The translations under genes were made by a program, and so were the position numbers. The notes under the pieces are model-generated. The model searched no databases. It saw only the letters and a program-made list of their open reading frames with translations, and had not been told where the DNA came from. Positions 37,353-45,360 of a DNA stretch of 64,000 bases are shown here, in pieces. Origin of the DNA: Fulvivirga maritima (GTDB lineage Bacteria > Bacteroidota > Bacteroidia > Cytophagales > Cyclobacteriaceae); assembly GCF_021389955.1 (NCBI RefSeq), contig NZ_CP089980.1, positions 3,281,001-3,345,000 of the forward strand, read 5' to 3'. Positions within the stretch are counted from its first letter, which is position 1, and each line of letters opens with the position of its first letter.

Positions 37353-39125
37353 ATGAAGAACATCTGCGCATTAACCTTATTTTTCGTCTATAGCTTAGTT
37401 GGTTTTGCACAAGAATATAATGAGAGGTATGAATTAAAAAACCTGGGCAGAAAAGTAAATACAGCCTATCATGAAGGTGCACCGGTAATCTCCCTTGATG
37501 GTAAAACGCTTTACTTTTTCGTTCATAACTCCCCCGATAATACCTACGGAAAAGATGGCAGTCAGGATATCTGGTATACCGAGCTAGATGCCAATGGTGA
37601 GTGGGGTGAAGCCAAACATATGGAAAAGCCTCTCAATCAGCACCACTCTAATCAGGTGTTTACCGTATTGCCAGATGGAACGCTTTTTATAAGAGGAGGT
37701 AATTCTAAAAATTCAAAAGGCTTTTCTTTTACCCGGAAAGAGGGTAGCGAATGGTCTAAGCCTGATGAAATAGATGTAGATGATTTCAAAAACATGAATC
37801 AGGGCAAATTCTACGGTGCTACCATGTCTTCCGATGCTAATTTTATGATTCTTTACTTTAGTGAAAAGTCTAACAGCACTTTTAGTGATTTGTATTTGAG
37901 CAGGAAGGTAGAAGAGGGTAAGTGGTCAAGACCGGTGAAGTTGGCTAAGAACTTAAATACAGAAAGAGATGAGTTTGCTCCCTACCTGGCTCCTGATAAT
38001 AAGACATTATACTACTCTAGTAATAGAAAGGATATGGGTATTGGTAGCGCTGATATTTACAAAACTGTACGCCTGGATGATAGCTGGACTAAATGGTCTA
38101 ACCCTGTAAATGTAGGCAGGCCTTTAAATACCAGTGCTTTTGATTCTTATATGTCTATTGATGCTTCAGGCCATGTTTTTACAGCACAGTCAGGAAGAAC
38201 AATAGATGGAGGAAACCTGGATATTTTTCAGCTGATAGAAAAGGATATCAATATTTCTTTGAGAGGAATGGCTTTAGATGCTAAAACACAATCGCCAATT
38301 ATAGCTCAGCTCATTATAGATCATGATGGAGAGATCGATAGTCTGGAAATTGATAACCTCAATGGATATAAAGTGAAACTCAAAGGAGAAGGGCAAATCA
38401 AATTTTCAGTATCAGCAGAAGGATATCACCCTTTAAAGGCTGATTTACTGGTGAAGGATGTAATGCGTGATACCACCATTATTAAAGATTTTGCCCTTAA
38501 GGCACAAAAGCAAAACCCTATGCTTACGGTAAATGTATATAATGCAAAAACCAAGGAGCCGCTTAAATCTGAACTCAACATAAAATTCAAGAAAAATAAT
38601 AAGGATTTTGTAAACGAGGAGCTACCTAATGGCTACTTCGAAAAGGAGCTGACAGAAAAAGGCTGGTACATGCTTACGGCTTCAGCCGAAGGGTTCTTAA
38701 ATGCCAGCGATAGTATTCAAAATCTGGATAAGTCTGGTAGCTTGCTTACTAAAGATTTATACCTTCTGCCAATAGAAGTAGGTGCTACTGTGAGGTTGAA
38801 GAATATTTTCTTTGATTTTGACAAGACTACTTTGAAGCCGGCCTCATACGTGGAACTTAATAAAGTGGTAGAGTTTTTAAAGGATAATCCATCTGTAGAA
38901 ATAGAGATAGCAGGTCATACAGATAGCAAAGGATCAGATGATTATAACCTTAACCTGTCTCAAGGTAGAGCCGAGGCAGTGGTGAGCTACCTTACAGAAC
39001 AAGGAATAGATGACTTCAGGTTGGTAGCCAAAGGTTATGGAGAAACCGTACCGCTGGAAACTAATGACACAGAGGAAGGTAGAGCTGTAAATAGAAGGGT
39101 AGAGTTTACCGTACTGAAGAAGTAA
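37353..39125 (+). CDS. OmpA family protein with PD40 (TolB-like) repeats
   Basis: The ATG at 37353 gives 590 residues with signal MKNICALTLFFVYSLVGFAQ. A beta-propeller of PD40 repeats covers about residues 45-290, with units such as GAPVISLDGKTLYFF and FAPYLAPDNKTLYYSSNRKD. Two carboxypeptidase-regulatory-like segments follow (about 295-470). The C-terminal OmpA peptidoglycan-binding domain (about 480-588) has FFDFDKTTLKP, IEIAGHTDSKGSDDYNLNLS and GRAVNRRVEFTV. It probably tethers the outer membrane to peptidoglycan and may be part of a surface or secretion complex, as similar proteins accompany type IX secretion components. No partner is adjacent here. Confidence 0.9.
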   Translation: MKNICALTLFFVYSLVGFAQEYNERYELKNLGRKVNTAYHEGAPVISLDGKTLYFFVHNSPDNTYGKDGSQDIWYTELDANGEWGEAKHMEKPLNQHHSNQVFTVLPDGTLFIRGGNSKNSKGFSFTRKEGSEWSKPDEIDVDDFKNMNQGKFYGATMSSDANFMILYFSEKSNSTFSDLYLSRKVEEGKWSRPVKLAKNLNTERDEFAPYLAPDNKTLYYSSNRKDMGIGSADIYKTVRLDDSWTKWSNPVNVGRPLNTSAFDSYMSIDASGHVFTAQSGRTIDGGNLDIFQLIEKDINISLRGMALDAKTQSPIIAQLIIDHDGEIDSLEIDNLNGYKVKLKGEGQIKFSVSAEGYHPLKADLLVKDVMRDTTIIKDFALKAQKQNPMLTVNVYNAKTKEPLKSELNIKFKKNNKDFVNEELPNGYFEKELTEKGWYMLTASAEGFLNASDSIQNLDKSGSLLTKDLYLLPIEVGATVRLKNIFFDFDKTTLKPASYVELNKVVEFLKDNPSVEIEIAGHTDSKGSDDYNLNLSQGRAEAVVSYLTEQGIDDFRLVAKGYGETVPLETNDTEEGRAVNRRVEFTVLKK

Positions 39126-39142
39126 AGAGAAATAAATTTCAT

Positions 39143-39175
39143 AAAAAGCCACTTCGAAAACCGGAGTGGCTTTTT
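39143..39175. terminator. Bidirectional terminator between the OmpA-family and zinc-ribbon genes
   Basis: AAAAAGCCACT / AGTGGCTTTTT is an 11-bp stem with an inner loop and A/T runs on both sides, between convergent genes. Confidence 0.8.
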
Positions 39176-39530
39176 AGTTAGTATCTCTTTTTACTAAAGC
39201 AAAGAAGTTGTTATCAAGAGGTAGGTAGCCATATTCATAGCAGAAGTAATACACGGCACCAGCCTTAGTGGTATAGGTGTTAGTATAAAAATTAAAATCA
39301 AATCCTTTTTCAACTAGTCGGTCACGGTGGGTTTTTGCTTTTCCATCTGGGGTGAGCCCCATGAGAATCCTCCGATTTTTCCTCAGTGTAGTATTTACGG
39401 TTCTGATGTAGTTATTACTATCACTATTGAGCTTGTTGTTGTATGCATTTCTGCATAAATCTGAACAGAACTTCTTATCCGCTCTTCCGAAAATCGTAGC
39501 TCCACATTCTAAACACACTTTTTCTTCCAT
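39174..39530 (-). CDS. Small zinc-ribbon protein, function unknown
   Basis: The 118-residue protein starts with a four-Cys zinc ribbon, VCLECGATIFGRADKKFCSD followed by LCRNAY, in the DUF2116-like pattern. The remaining 80 residues are basic and aromatic (LRKNRRILMGL, YFCYEYGYLPL). Such proteins are frequent in Bacteroidota and may bind nucleic acid; no function is established. It is divergent from ssb, and the shared upstream region has three phased 10-bp repeats. Confidence 0.65.
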   Translation of the reverse strand: MEEKVCLECGATIFGRADKKFCSDLCRNAYNNKLNSDSNNYIRTVNTTLRKNRRILMGLTPDGKAKTHRDRLVEKGFDFNFYTNTYTTKAGAVYYFCYEYGYLPLDNNFFALVKRDTN

Positions 39531-39560
39531 CGCATAAGTGGTTGATGATTAGAATTATAT

Positions 39561-39590
39561 CCGTTTGTAAGCGTTTACAAACGTTTATAA
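39561..39590. repeat. Three phased 10-bp CGTTTnnAA repeats between divergent genes
   Basis: CCGTTTGTAA, GCGTTTACAA and ACGTTTATAA follow one another without gap. The first two also form a 9-bp perfect inverted repeat, CGTTTGTAA (39562-39570) and TTACAAACG (39575-39583). They lie 31 bp before the zinc-ribbon gene and 126 bp before ssb, which suits a regulatory site with helical phasing. Confidence 0.55.
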
Positions 39591-39715
39591 GTGTAATTTA
39601 AATGAATGCAAACATTTATCATACGATTAATGCAATTATCTCCTGTTTACTTTGCTCTCATCATCGGCTACTTAAGTCGGCTTTTTTAAAAATCATTACT
39701 TATAAAATTAGTATT

Positions 39716-40054
39716 ATGAAAAATTTAAGAAACAGCGTTCAGTTAATTGGTAGGTTAGGAAAAGATCCTGAAGTGAAAAGTTTAACCAGCGGTTCTACAT
39801 TAGCCACTTTTACATTGGCTACTACAGAAAGTTATAAAAATACTGCTGGTGAAAAGGTAGAGGAGACCCAGTGGCACAATCTGGTAGCTTGGGGTAAAAC
39901 AGCTGACATTGCTTCTCAATACCTAAAGAAGGGACAGGAGATTGCTGTAGAAGGAAAGCTCATACACAGGTCTTATGAAAATGCGAAAGGAGATAAAAGG
40001 TATGTTACTGAAATCAATGTAAATGAAATTTTAATGTTGAATAAAAAGCGATGA
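39716..40054 (+). CDS. ssb: Short single-stranded DNA-binding protein
   Basis: The ATG at 39716 gives 112 residues covering one OB fold: NSVQLIGRLGKDPEVKSLTS, then THW-like ETQWHNLVAWGKTADIASQY, KKGQEIAVEGKLIHRSYE and VTEINVNEIL. It ends MLNKKR, without the glycine-rich linker and acidic partner-binding tip of the main bacterial SSB. It is therefore probably a second, accessory SSB, with the full-length one elsewhere. A longer frame from 39602 adds 38 residues unlike any SSB. The gene is convergent with exbD and shares a terminator. Confidence 0.88.
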   Translation: MKNLRNSVQLIGRLGKDPEVKSLTSGSTLATFTLATTESYKNTAGEKVEETQWHNLVAWGKTADIASQYLKKGQEIAVEGKLIHRSYENAKGDKRYVTEINVNEILMLNKKR

Positions 40055-40065
40055 ATATAATGAAG

Positions 40066-40099
40066 GCTGTCCTAAAGTAAATATTGCTTTTAGGACAGC
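40066..40099. terminator. Terminator between convergent ssb and exbD genes
   Basis: GCTGTCCTAAA / TTTAGGACAGC is a perfect 11-bp stem with a 12-nt loop, followed by TATTTATT. Confidence 0.7.
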
Positions 40100-40105
40100 T
40101 ATTTA

Positions 40106-40648
40106 TTAATCCGGTTCAGCTATGGAAATATTCATTGGTATGCCGTCAGCAGCTTTTCGCATCACCATCATTTCTTCATTAGTATTGCTGAGTTTACGAT
40201 ATTCCTCTGCAGTAATACCGGCACGCTGTGCATAAATCTCATAATAGGCCGCTTTTGCAGCATCCAGTATGGTTATAAACATTTGCTGAGAGGTGGCGCG
40301 GTTGGTTTTAATAGAAACCACTGCAGCCTTCGGATTATCACTCAAATCCTTATGTTGACCATTATTCATTATAAACTCTTTAAGCTCTTCTTTCAATCCT
40401 GTTGCATCATTTCTTCTTTCCCCTTCTATCATCAACTGGTCTTGTGAGTTAATAAGGATTTTGAAAATGTTTCTTTCATGCATTTTTTGCACTGGCTGAT
40501 CATCAATATCAGGAGGCAATTGTATAGTGAGGCCCTTGTCACTAGCTATAGTAGTGGTGATCATAAAAAAGATTAAGAGCAAAAAGGCAATGTCGGCCAT
40601 AGAGCCAGCGTTAGCCTGAGTAGGTGTTTTTTCAATAATAGATTTCAT
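40106..40648 (-). CDS. exbD: ExbD/TolR family biopolymer transport protein
   Basis: The 180-residue protein has one N-terminal membrane helix (SMADIAFLLLIFFMITTTIA, about residues 16-35) with the essential Asp in MADIAFLLL. A periplasmic domain follows with GLTIQLPPD after the helix, as in Bacteroidota ExbD. It works with ExbB and TonB to energise outer-membrane transport from the proton gradient. ExbB and TonB are not encoded in this window. The gene is divergent from the BatA-like gene. The C-terminal extension (about residues 95-180) is longer than the usual 140-residue family length. Confidence 0.88.
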   Translation of the reverse strand: MKSIIEKTPTQANAGSMADIAFLLLIFFMITTTIASDKGLTIQLPPDIDDQPVQKMHERNIFKILINSQDQLMIEGERRNDATGLKEELKEFIMNNGQHKDLSDNPKAAVVSIKTNRATSQQMFITILDAAKAAYYEIYAQRAGITAEEYRKLSNTNEEMMVMRKAADGIPMNISIAEPD

Positions 40649-40729
40649 TTTTTATCACTTTTTATTGATATAATCGTGATAAGATTGAAAGTCACACCCT
40701 CAAAAGCTCTGATCATTCCGTATTTTTTC

Positions 40730-40737
40730 TACTTTTG
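40730..40737 (+). promoter_or_regulatory. Candidate -7 box next to the BatA-like start codon
   Basis: TACTTTTG matches TAnnTTTG. It ends 6 bp before the ATG at 40744. A TCTG lies 18 bp upstream as a possible -33 element. Confidence 0.45.
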
Positions 40738-40743
40738 CAACTG

Positions 40744-42747
40744 ATGAATTTTATATACCCACAATTCCTCTACGGTCTTTTTGCGCTAGCTATACCTGTA
40801 ATAATTCATTTATTCAATTTTAGAAAGACTAAAAGGGTATATTTCTCTAATACCAGATTTTTAAAGAAGGTAAAGGATGCTAGCAGTGCCAAGCGAAAGC
40901 TTAAACATTACCTGATATTGCTCAGCAGATTGGCTTTTATCTTCTTTTTGGTAATCGCTTTTGCTCAGCCGTTTATCCCTTCAGAAGAAGATACTGATGC
41001 TTCTACCCAAACTCTGATTTATTTAGATAACTCTTTGAGTATGAGTAATGAAGTGGCTGAAAGCATTTCGGCTTTTGATGAAGCGGTAAGCTATGTGAAT
41101 ACGCTGGCTGATATATACCCGGCATCACATGAATATAAGATTCTAACTAATGATTTTAATAGTTACTCTAACAGCTTTAAGAGTAAAGGAGACATCAATG
41201 ATCTCACTACCGAGATTAGACTCAATGGTATAACCCGAAACTGGGAAGAAGTAAAAGACCGGCTTTTGCTGGATTTGGATGAAGATCAATCTTATGAAAT
41301 ATTCTGGATCTCTGATTTTCAAAATTCTACCTCCGGCAAACCTGAGACAATGGCTTATGACAGTAACTTTCATGTCAACCTCATTCCTTTAAATTTCACA
41401 TCTCATAATAATGTCTATGTAGACTCTGTATATCTTGACAATCCTTTTTTAATAGGTGATGAGAAACTGAAGCTTAATGTGGTGCTGAGAAATATAGGCA
41501 CTGAAGAAGTGAGCGATCTGATAGTAAAAGTATATGTAGATGAGGTGCAATCGGCTACTTCGAGTGTAGACCTTTCGCCAAACGGTAAAAGCACTACTAC
41601 TTTTGACCTGGCCATAGACCTGGAAGGTGATAACAAATGCCGAATAAGCTTTGAAGATTTTCCTGTTACTTTTGATAACGACTTCTACTTCACCATAAAT
41701 GGTAGCCAGAAGGTAGATGTGTTGGAGATCAAAAACGATCAGGCGGTCTCTAATATAGAAAATGTGTATGGTAATGAGCAGCTCTTTAATTTTAAAAGCT
41801 TTAGCTACTCTAACCTGGACTACAACCTTATTCCTGAAGCGGATTTGGTGGTAGTAAATGAAATAGATCAGCTAGACCCTTCACTGGTCGGGGCTCTGAA
41901 TCAATATATCAGCAATTATGGTCATGTAGTTTTTATTCCTTCTTCTACCCCTGATATTAACAGCTATCACCAGCTGCAACAGTTGGGCAGGGTAAGCAAA
42001 GCAGACTCAATCAGCAAAATGGCTATGGCCTCACCTGATTTTGAAGATCCCTTCTATGAAAATGTTTTTGAAGAGGAAAATGCTAATCTAGTAATGCCAG
42101 AGGCTTCTCCTATTATTCAATGGGGTAATGATCGTACTGCACTTATGCGCTTTAGAAGTGGGACGCCGTTTTTATCCAGACTGGGAACCAGAGGAGGCGT
42201 GTACATTTTCGCTTCTCCTTTTACTGAGGAATACACTAATTTTCAAACACATGCCCTTTTTGTGCCAGTAATGTACCGAGCCGCCGTGGAGAGTGCTTCT
42301 ACAGAAAACAGGTTATATAATTTCATTGATAATCCAGTACTTACTTTCAAAACAGATACTTTGAGTAGCACTGATGATGTTTTTAAACTGGTTCGCGACG
42401 GTGAAGAAATGATTCCTATCCAGCGTATCAGTGGTAATGTAGCGTATCTGGAAGCTCCTAAGTTCTCTTTATCATCAGGGTTTTATGATCTTACCTTTCA
42501 AGGAAGAAAAATCACTTCATTAGCATTTAATAATTCTCCGGCTGAGTCTGATTTAAGGCAAATGGAACAGGATGAATTACAAAAAGTGTTTGATGGCGAT
42601 GTTTCTATGCTCAGCGTAGATAATAACGACCAGTTTAGAGGAGAATTAGAAAAAAAATATATAGGCCAGTCTTTATGGAAATATGCCGTAATATTGGCCC
42701 TGCTGTGCCTCTTAGTGGAGGTTTTATTAATTAGATTTCTACCATAA
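40744..42747 (+). CDS. BatA-domain membrane protein
   Basis: The 667-residue protein starts with the BatA double-membrane domain: FIYPQFLYGLFALAIPVIIH, LFNFRKTKRVYFSNTRFLKK, then a second helix LILLSRLAFIFFLVIAFAQP. A von Willebrand factor A-like region follows (TLIYLDNSLSMSN near residue 97, with the DxSxS metal motif). A long beta-rich region comes next, and a final helix (YAVILALLCLLVEVLLIRFL) closes the protein. BatA-like proteins are inner-membrane proteins linked to aerotolerance and, in Bacteroidota, to MoxR ATPase systems; no MoxR gene is adjacent. The ATG at 40744 was chosen over a TTG at 40735. The dihydroorotase-like gene follows by 24 bp. Confidence 0.85.
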   Translation: MNFIYPQFLYGLFALAIPVIIHLFNFRKTKRVYFSNTRFLKKVKDASSAKRKLKHYLILLSRLAFIFFLVIAFAQPFIPSEEDTDASTQTLIYLDNSLSMSNEVAESISAFDEAVSYVNTLADIYPASHEYKILTNDFNSYSNSFKSKGDINDLTTEIRLNGITRNWEEVKDRLLLDLDEDQSYEIFWISDFQNSTSGKPETMAYDSNFHVNLIPLNFTSHNNVYVDSVYLDNPFLIGDEKLKLNVVLRNIGTEEVSDLIVKVYVDEVQSATSSVDLSPNGKSTTTFDLAIDLEGDNKCRISFEDFPVTFDNDFYFTINGSQKVDVLEIKNDQAVSNIENVYGNEQLFNFKSFSYSNLDYNLIPEADLVVVNEIDQLDPSLVGALNQYISNYGHVVFIPSSTPDINSYHQLQQLGRVSKADSISKMAMASPDFEDPFYENVFEEENANLVMPEASPIIQWGNDRTALMRFRSGTPFLSRLGTRGGVYIFASPFTEEYTNFQTHALFVPVMYRAAVESASTENRLYNFIDNPVLTFKTDTLSSTDDVFKLVRDGEEMIPIQRISGNVAYLEAPKFSLSSGFYDLTFQGRKITSLAFNNSPAESDLRQMEQDELQKVFDGDVSMLSVDNNDQFRGELEKKYIGQSLWKYAVILALLCLLVEVLLIRFLP

Positions 42748-42771
42748 AAATTTCATTTTTAATAAAAAAGA

Positions 42772-44040
42772 ATGAAGAGTATACTTATTAAATCTGCCCG
42801 AATAGTAAATAACGAATCATCTCATCATGGCAAAGAGGTGAACGTACAAGTAATTGATGGGAAGATAGCGTATATAGGTGATGATACACCTAACTCTGAC
42901 GAGACAATAGAAGCCCAGGGAATGATCTTGAGTGCTGGTTGGTTTGATCTCCAGGCGGTATTTGCTGATCCTGGACATGAGCATAAAGAAGACTTGCTTT
43001 CCGGTGCAGCTACTGCAGCAGCCGGCGGTTTTACCGGGGTGGCTTTGTTGCCTAACAACAAGCCGGTAACTCAGGGGAAAAACGATGTTAAATACCTGAA
43101 GTCTAACAATCAGGAGACACTCACTCAGCTATACCCGATAGCTGCGGTAACGCTAGATTGTAAAGGTGAGGAGCTTACGGAGATGATAGACCTGCAGGCT
43201 GCCGGAGCCATCGCTTTTTCTGATGGTCTGCGCCCTATATGGCATACTGATATTTTGCTGAAATCATTACAGTATTTGCAGAAGTTTGACGGAGTGCTCA
43301 TCAATAGACCTGAAGATGTTCATTTGAATATGTTTGGGGTGATGAATGAAGGGGTAAGCAGTACCCAGTTAGGTATGAAAGGCATGCCTACCTTGTCAGA
43401 AGAGTTGATTGTACAGCGTGATTTGGAGCTGCTGGCATATGCGGGTGGTAAGTTACACTTCTCTAATATTTCTTCAGCCAAATCTGTAAGCCTGATCAAA
43501 GAGGCTAAGAAAAAGGGCTTACAGGTAACTTGTGATATGTCAGCCTACCAGCTTGATTTTGATGATGAAGATTTAATGGCCTTTGATACTAACCTTAAGG
43601 TAAACCCTCCTTTCAGAACAGCAAAGGAAAATAAGGCCTTATTAAAGGCACTTAAAGAAGGTGTAATTGATGTCATAGTTTCTGCTCACAACCCACAAGA
43701 TGAAGACAGTAAAAAACTGGAATTCGATCTGTCTGATTTCGGTATTAACAGTTTGCAAACGGTCGCGCATAACATAGCTACTTTAGCTAAAGATGTGGAA
43801 ATAGAAGCCTTAATAGAAAAAGTCACTGCCGCTCCCAGAAGAATTTTAGGGCTTGAAAATCCTGTAATTGAAGAAGGTAAAGCAGCTAACCTAACCTTGT
43901 TTTCTCCTGATTATGAATGGAAACTAGAGTATAAGTCTAACTTTTCTAAGTCTGAAAACTCACCTTATTGGAATAAAACCATAAAAGGGAAGGCTATGGC
44001 TACTTTTAATAATGGGAAGAGCCATATCCATAAGCAGTAA
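42772..44040 (+). CDS. Dihydroorotase-family protein with degenerate metal site
   Basis: The 422-residue protein aligns over its length with dihydroorotase (pyrimidine synthesis, third step). It has GKIAYIGDD, GWFDLQAVFADPGHEHKEDL, AFSDG, KLHFSNISSAKSV and GLENPVIEEGKAANLTLFSP. However, the metal-binding D-x-H-x-H motif reads Asp59-Leu-Gln61-Ala-Val63, so both zinc-binding His are missing. The usual DHAPH near residue 305 reads SAHNPQ. It is therefore unlikely to be a normal zinc-dependent enzyme. In Pseudomonas, an inactive dihydroorotase homologue is a structural partner of aspartate transcarbamoylase; a similar role is possible here. The gene follows the BatA-like gene and precedes two DUF4199 genes. 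Confidence 0.85.
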   Translation: MKSILIKSARIVNNESSHHGKEVNVQVIDGKIAYIGDDTPNSDETIEAQGMILSAGWFDLQAVFADPGHEHKEDLLSGAATAAAGGFTGVALLPNNKPVTQGKNDVKYLKSNNQETLTQLYPIAAVTLDCKGEELTEMIDLQAAGAIAFSDGLRPIWHTDILLKSLQYLQKFDGVLINRPEDVHLNMFGVMNEGVSSTQLGMKGMPTLSEELIVQRDLELLAYAGGKLHFSNISSAKSVSLIKEAKKKGLQVTCDMSAYQLDFDDEDLMAFDTNLKVNPPFRTAKENKALLKALKEGVIDVIVSAHNPQDEDSKKLEFDLSDFGINSLQTVAHNIATLAKDVEIEALIEKVTAAPRRILGLENPVIEEGKAANLTLFSPDYEWKLEYKSNFSKSENSPYWNKTIKGKAMATFNNGKSHIHKQ

Positions 44041-44088
44041 TCTCGAGATCAAGTAATTAATAAGAAGATAGTAATCGTAATTTAAGGA

Positions 44089-44631
44089 ATGAAACCTATA
44101 GTTAAAGTGCCATTGAAGTTTGGCCTGTTTGGAGCATTGTTGGGAATGGTAGTTATTTTGGTGCTTTATTTTATTAATCGCCATCCCTTATTAATTCCGC
44201 CACATCTGGATTTTAGGATATTGCTTTTTGCGGTATTCATATTCTTTGCCTTAAAGGAGTTTAAAGACTATTATAATAACCAGATGCTCAACTTTTGGCA
44301 GGGCATGATAATAGGTTTTATTGTATACCTGGTCATCGGCTTACTGGTGGGGTTAGGGTTAGTTATACTTTGCCAGGTTGTGCCTCATTTTCTCACTACA
44401 TATATTGAGGGAACCATTAATGGCATGATGCTTAATAAGGAGCAACTTATTCATGGTGAGGAAATTACCATCACAGAAGCACAGTTTAATGAGCAGATAG
44501 AAGAAATGCGTAATGCCACTTCTGCTGTGGTATTTTTTGATTACCTGGGGAAAAGTCTTTTCATAGGCTTTCCTATAACTATCATTATTTCCATCATTAT
44601 GCGTAGAACGGAAAATAGGTTTTCTAAGTAG
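44089..44631 (+). CDS. DUF4199 family membrane protein
   Basis: The 180-residue protein has four hydrophobic helices, near residues 12-30 (GLFGALLGMVVILVLYF), 42-55, 68-95 (GMIIGFIVYLVIGLLVGLGL) and 150-170. A loop between helices 3 and 4 carries charged residues (EAQFNEQIEEMRNATSAVVF). This is the layout of the Bacteroidota DUF4199 family, whose function is unknown. The gene starts 48 bp after the dihydroorotase-like gene and is probably in the same operon. A second family member follows. Confidence 0.75.
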   Translation: MKPIVKVPLKFGLFGALLGMVVILVLYFINRHPLLIPPHLDFRILLFAVFIFFALKEFKDYYNNQMLNFWQGMIIGFIVYLVIGLLVGLGLVILCQVVPHFLTTYIEGTINGMMLNKEQLIHGEEITITEAQFNEQIEEMRNATSAVVFFDYLGKSLFIGFPITIIISIIMRRTENRFSK

Positions 44632-44733
44632 CCTAAAATACCATTTACCATTAATTAGTGCCTTGCAGTTTAATATGTTTTGAATTTAGCCGTATCCGTT
44701 ATATTTTGGTTAAAATAATCAAAGCTAATTTAT

Positions 44734-45291
44734 ATGGAATTACAAGAACAAAAGGTAGAATCACCTGTTTCTGCAGGGCTTAAATCCGGGGTTGTTTTAG
44801 GTGCAATCAATATTGTTGCAATTGTGCTTATATATCTAGTGGACTCTGCCTTTTTGGCCAATATTTGGTTGAGTTTAGGTATAATGGTAGTCAACTTGAT
44901 ATTAGTTGTTATCATAGGTATAAGGTATCGCAAGTCTGTGGGGGGCTTTTTAAGTTTTAAGGCTGCTTATGTTAATACCCTTATAATGATGCTAGTGTCA
45001 GCATTCATGGGGACGATATTTAATGTTTTACTTTACTTTGTTATTGATCCTGATTTGAAAGAGGTTGTTATTGATGCTTCTGTAAAGATGAGTGCAGAAT
45101 ATATGGAGAAATTTGGAGCATCAAGTGAACAGATTGATAAAACTATAGATGAAACTAGAACTAATATGGAAGGCCAGTTTACTTTATTTGGCTTTGTGAA
45201 ACAATTTGGGATGTCTTCTATTTTTTCGGTAATTTTTGCCTTACTTACGGGCTTAATAGTAAAGAAGAACGAGCCGATTGAAGATATTTAA
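44734..45291 (+). CDS. DUF4199 family membrane protein (second copy)
   Basis: The 185-residue protein has the same four-helix arrangement as its neighbour: SGVVLGAINIVAIVLIYLVD, IWLSLGIMVVNLILVVIIG, YVNTLIMMLVSAFMGTIFNV and IFSVIFALLTGLIV. It keeps the typical KSVGGFLSFKAAY loop of DUF4199. The two copies differ strongly, so the duplication is old. Adjacent glycosyltransferase genes suggest a cell-envelope role (inference from context only). Confidence 0.8.
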   Translation: MELQEQKVESPVSAGLKSGVVLGAINIVAIVLIYLVDSAFLANIWLSLGIMVVNLILVVIIGIRYRKSVGGFLSFKAAYVNTLIMMLVSAFMGTIFNVLLYFVIDPDLKEVVIDASVKMSAEYMEKFGASSEQIDKTIDETRTNMEGQFTLFGFVKQFGMSSIFSVIFALLTGLIVKKNEPIEDI

Positions 45292-45310
45292 GTAATACGT
45301 CTTATCTTTG
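45278..45310 (+). promoter_or_regulatory. Candidate promoter before the glycosyltransferase pair
   Basis: TTG at 45278-45280 and TATCTTTG at 45303-45310 are 22 bp apart and match the Bacteroidota -33 and -7 elements. The gene starts 50 bp downstream. Confidence 0.5.
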
Positions 45311-45360
45311 GTCATTAGTGCTATTACTAAGAAGAATAATCCAGAGCTTGAGGTATAATT

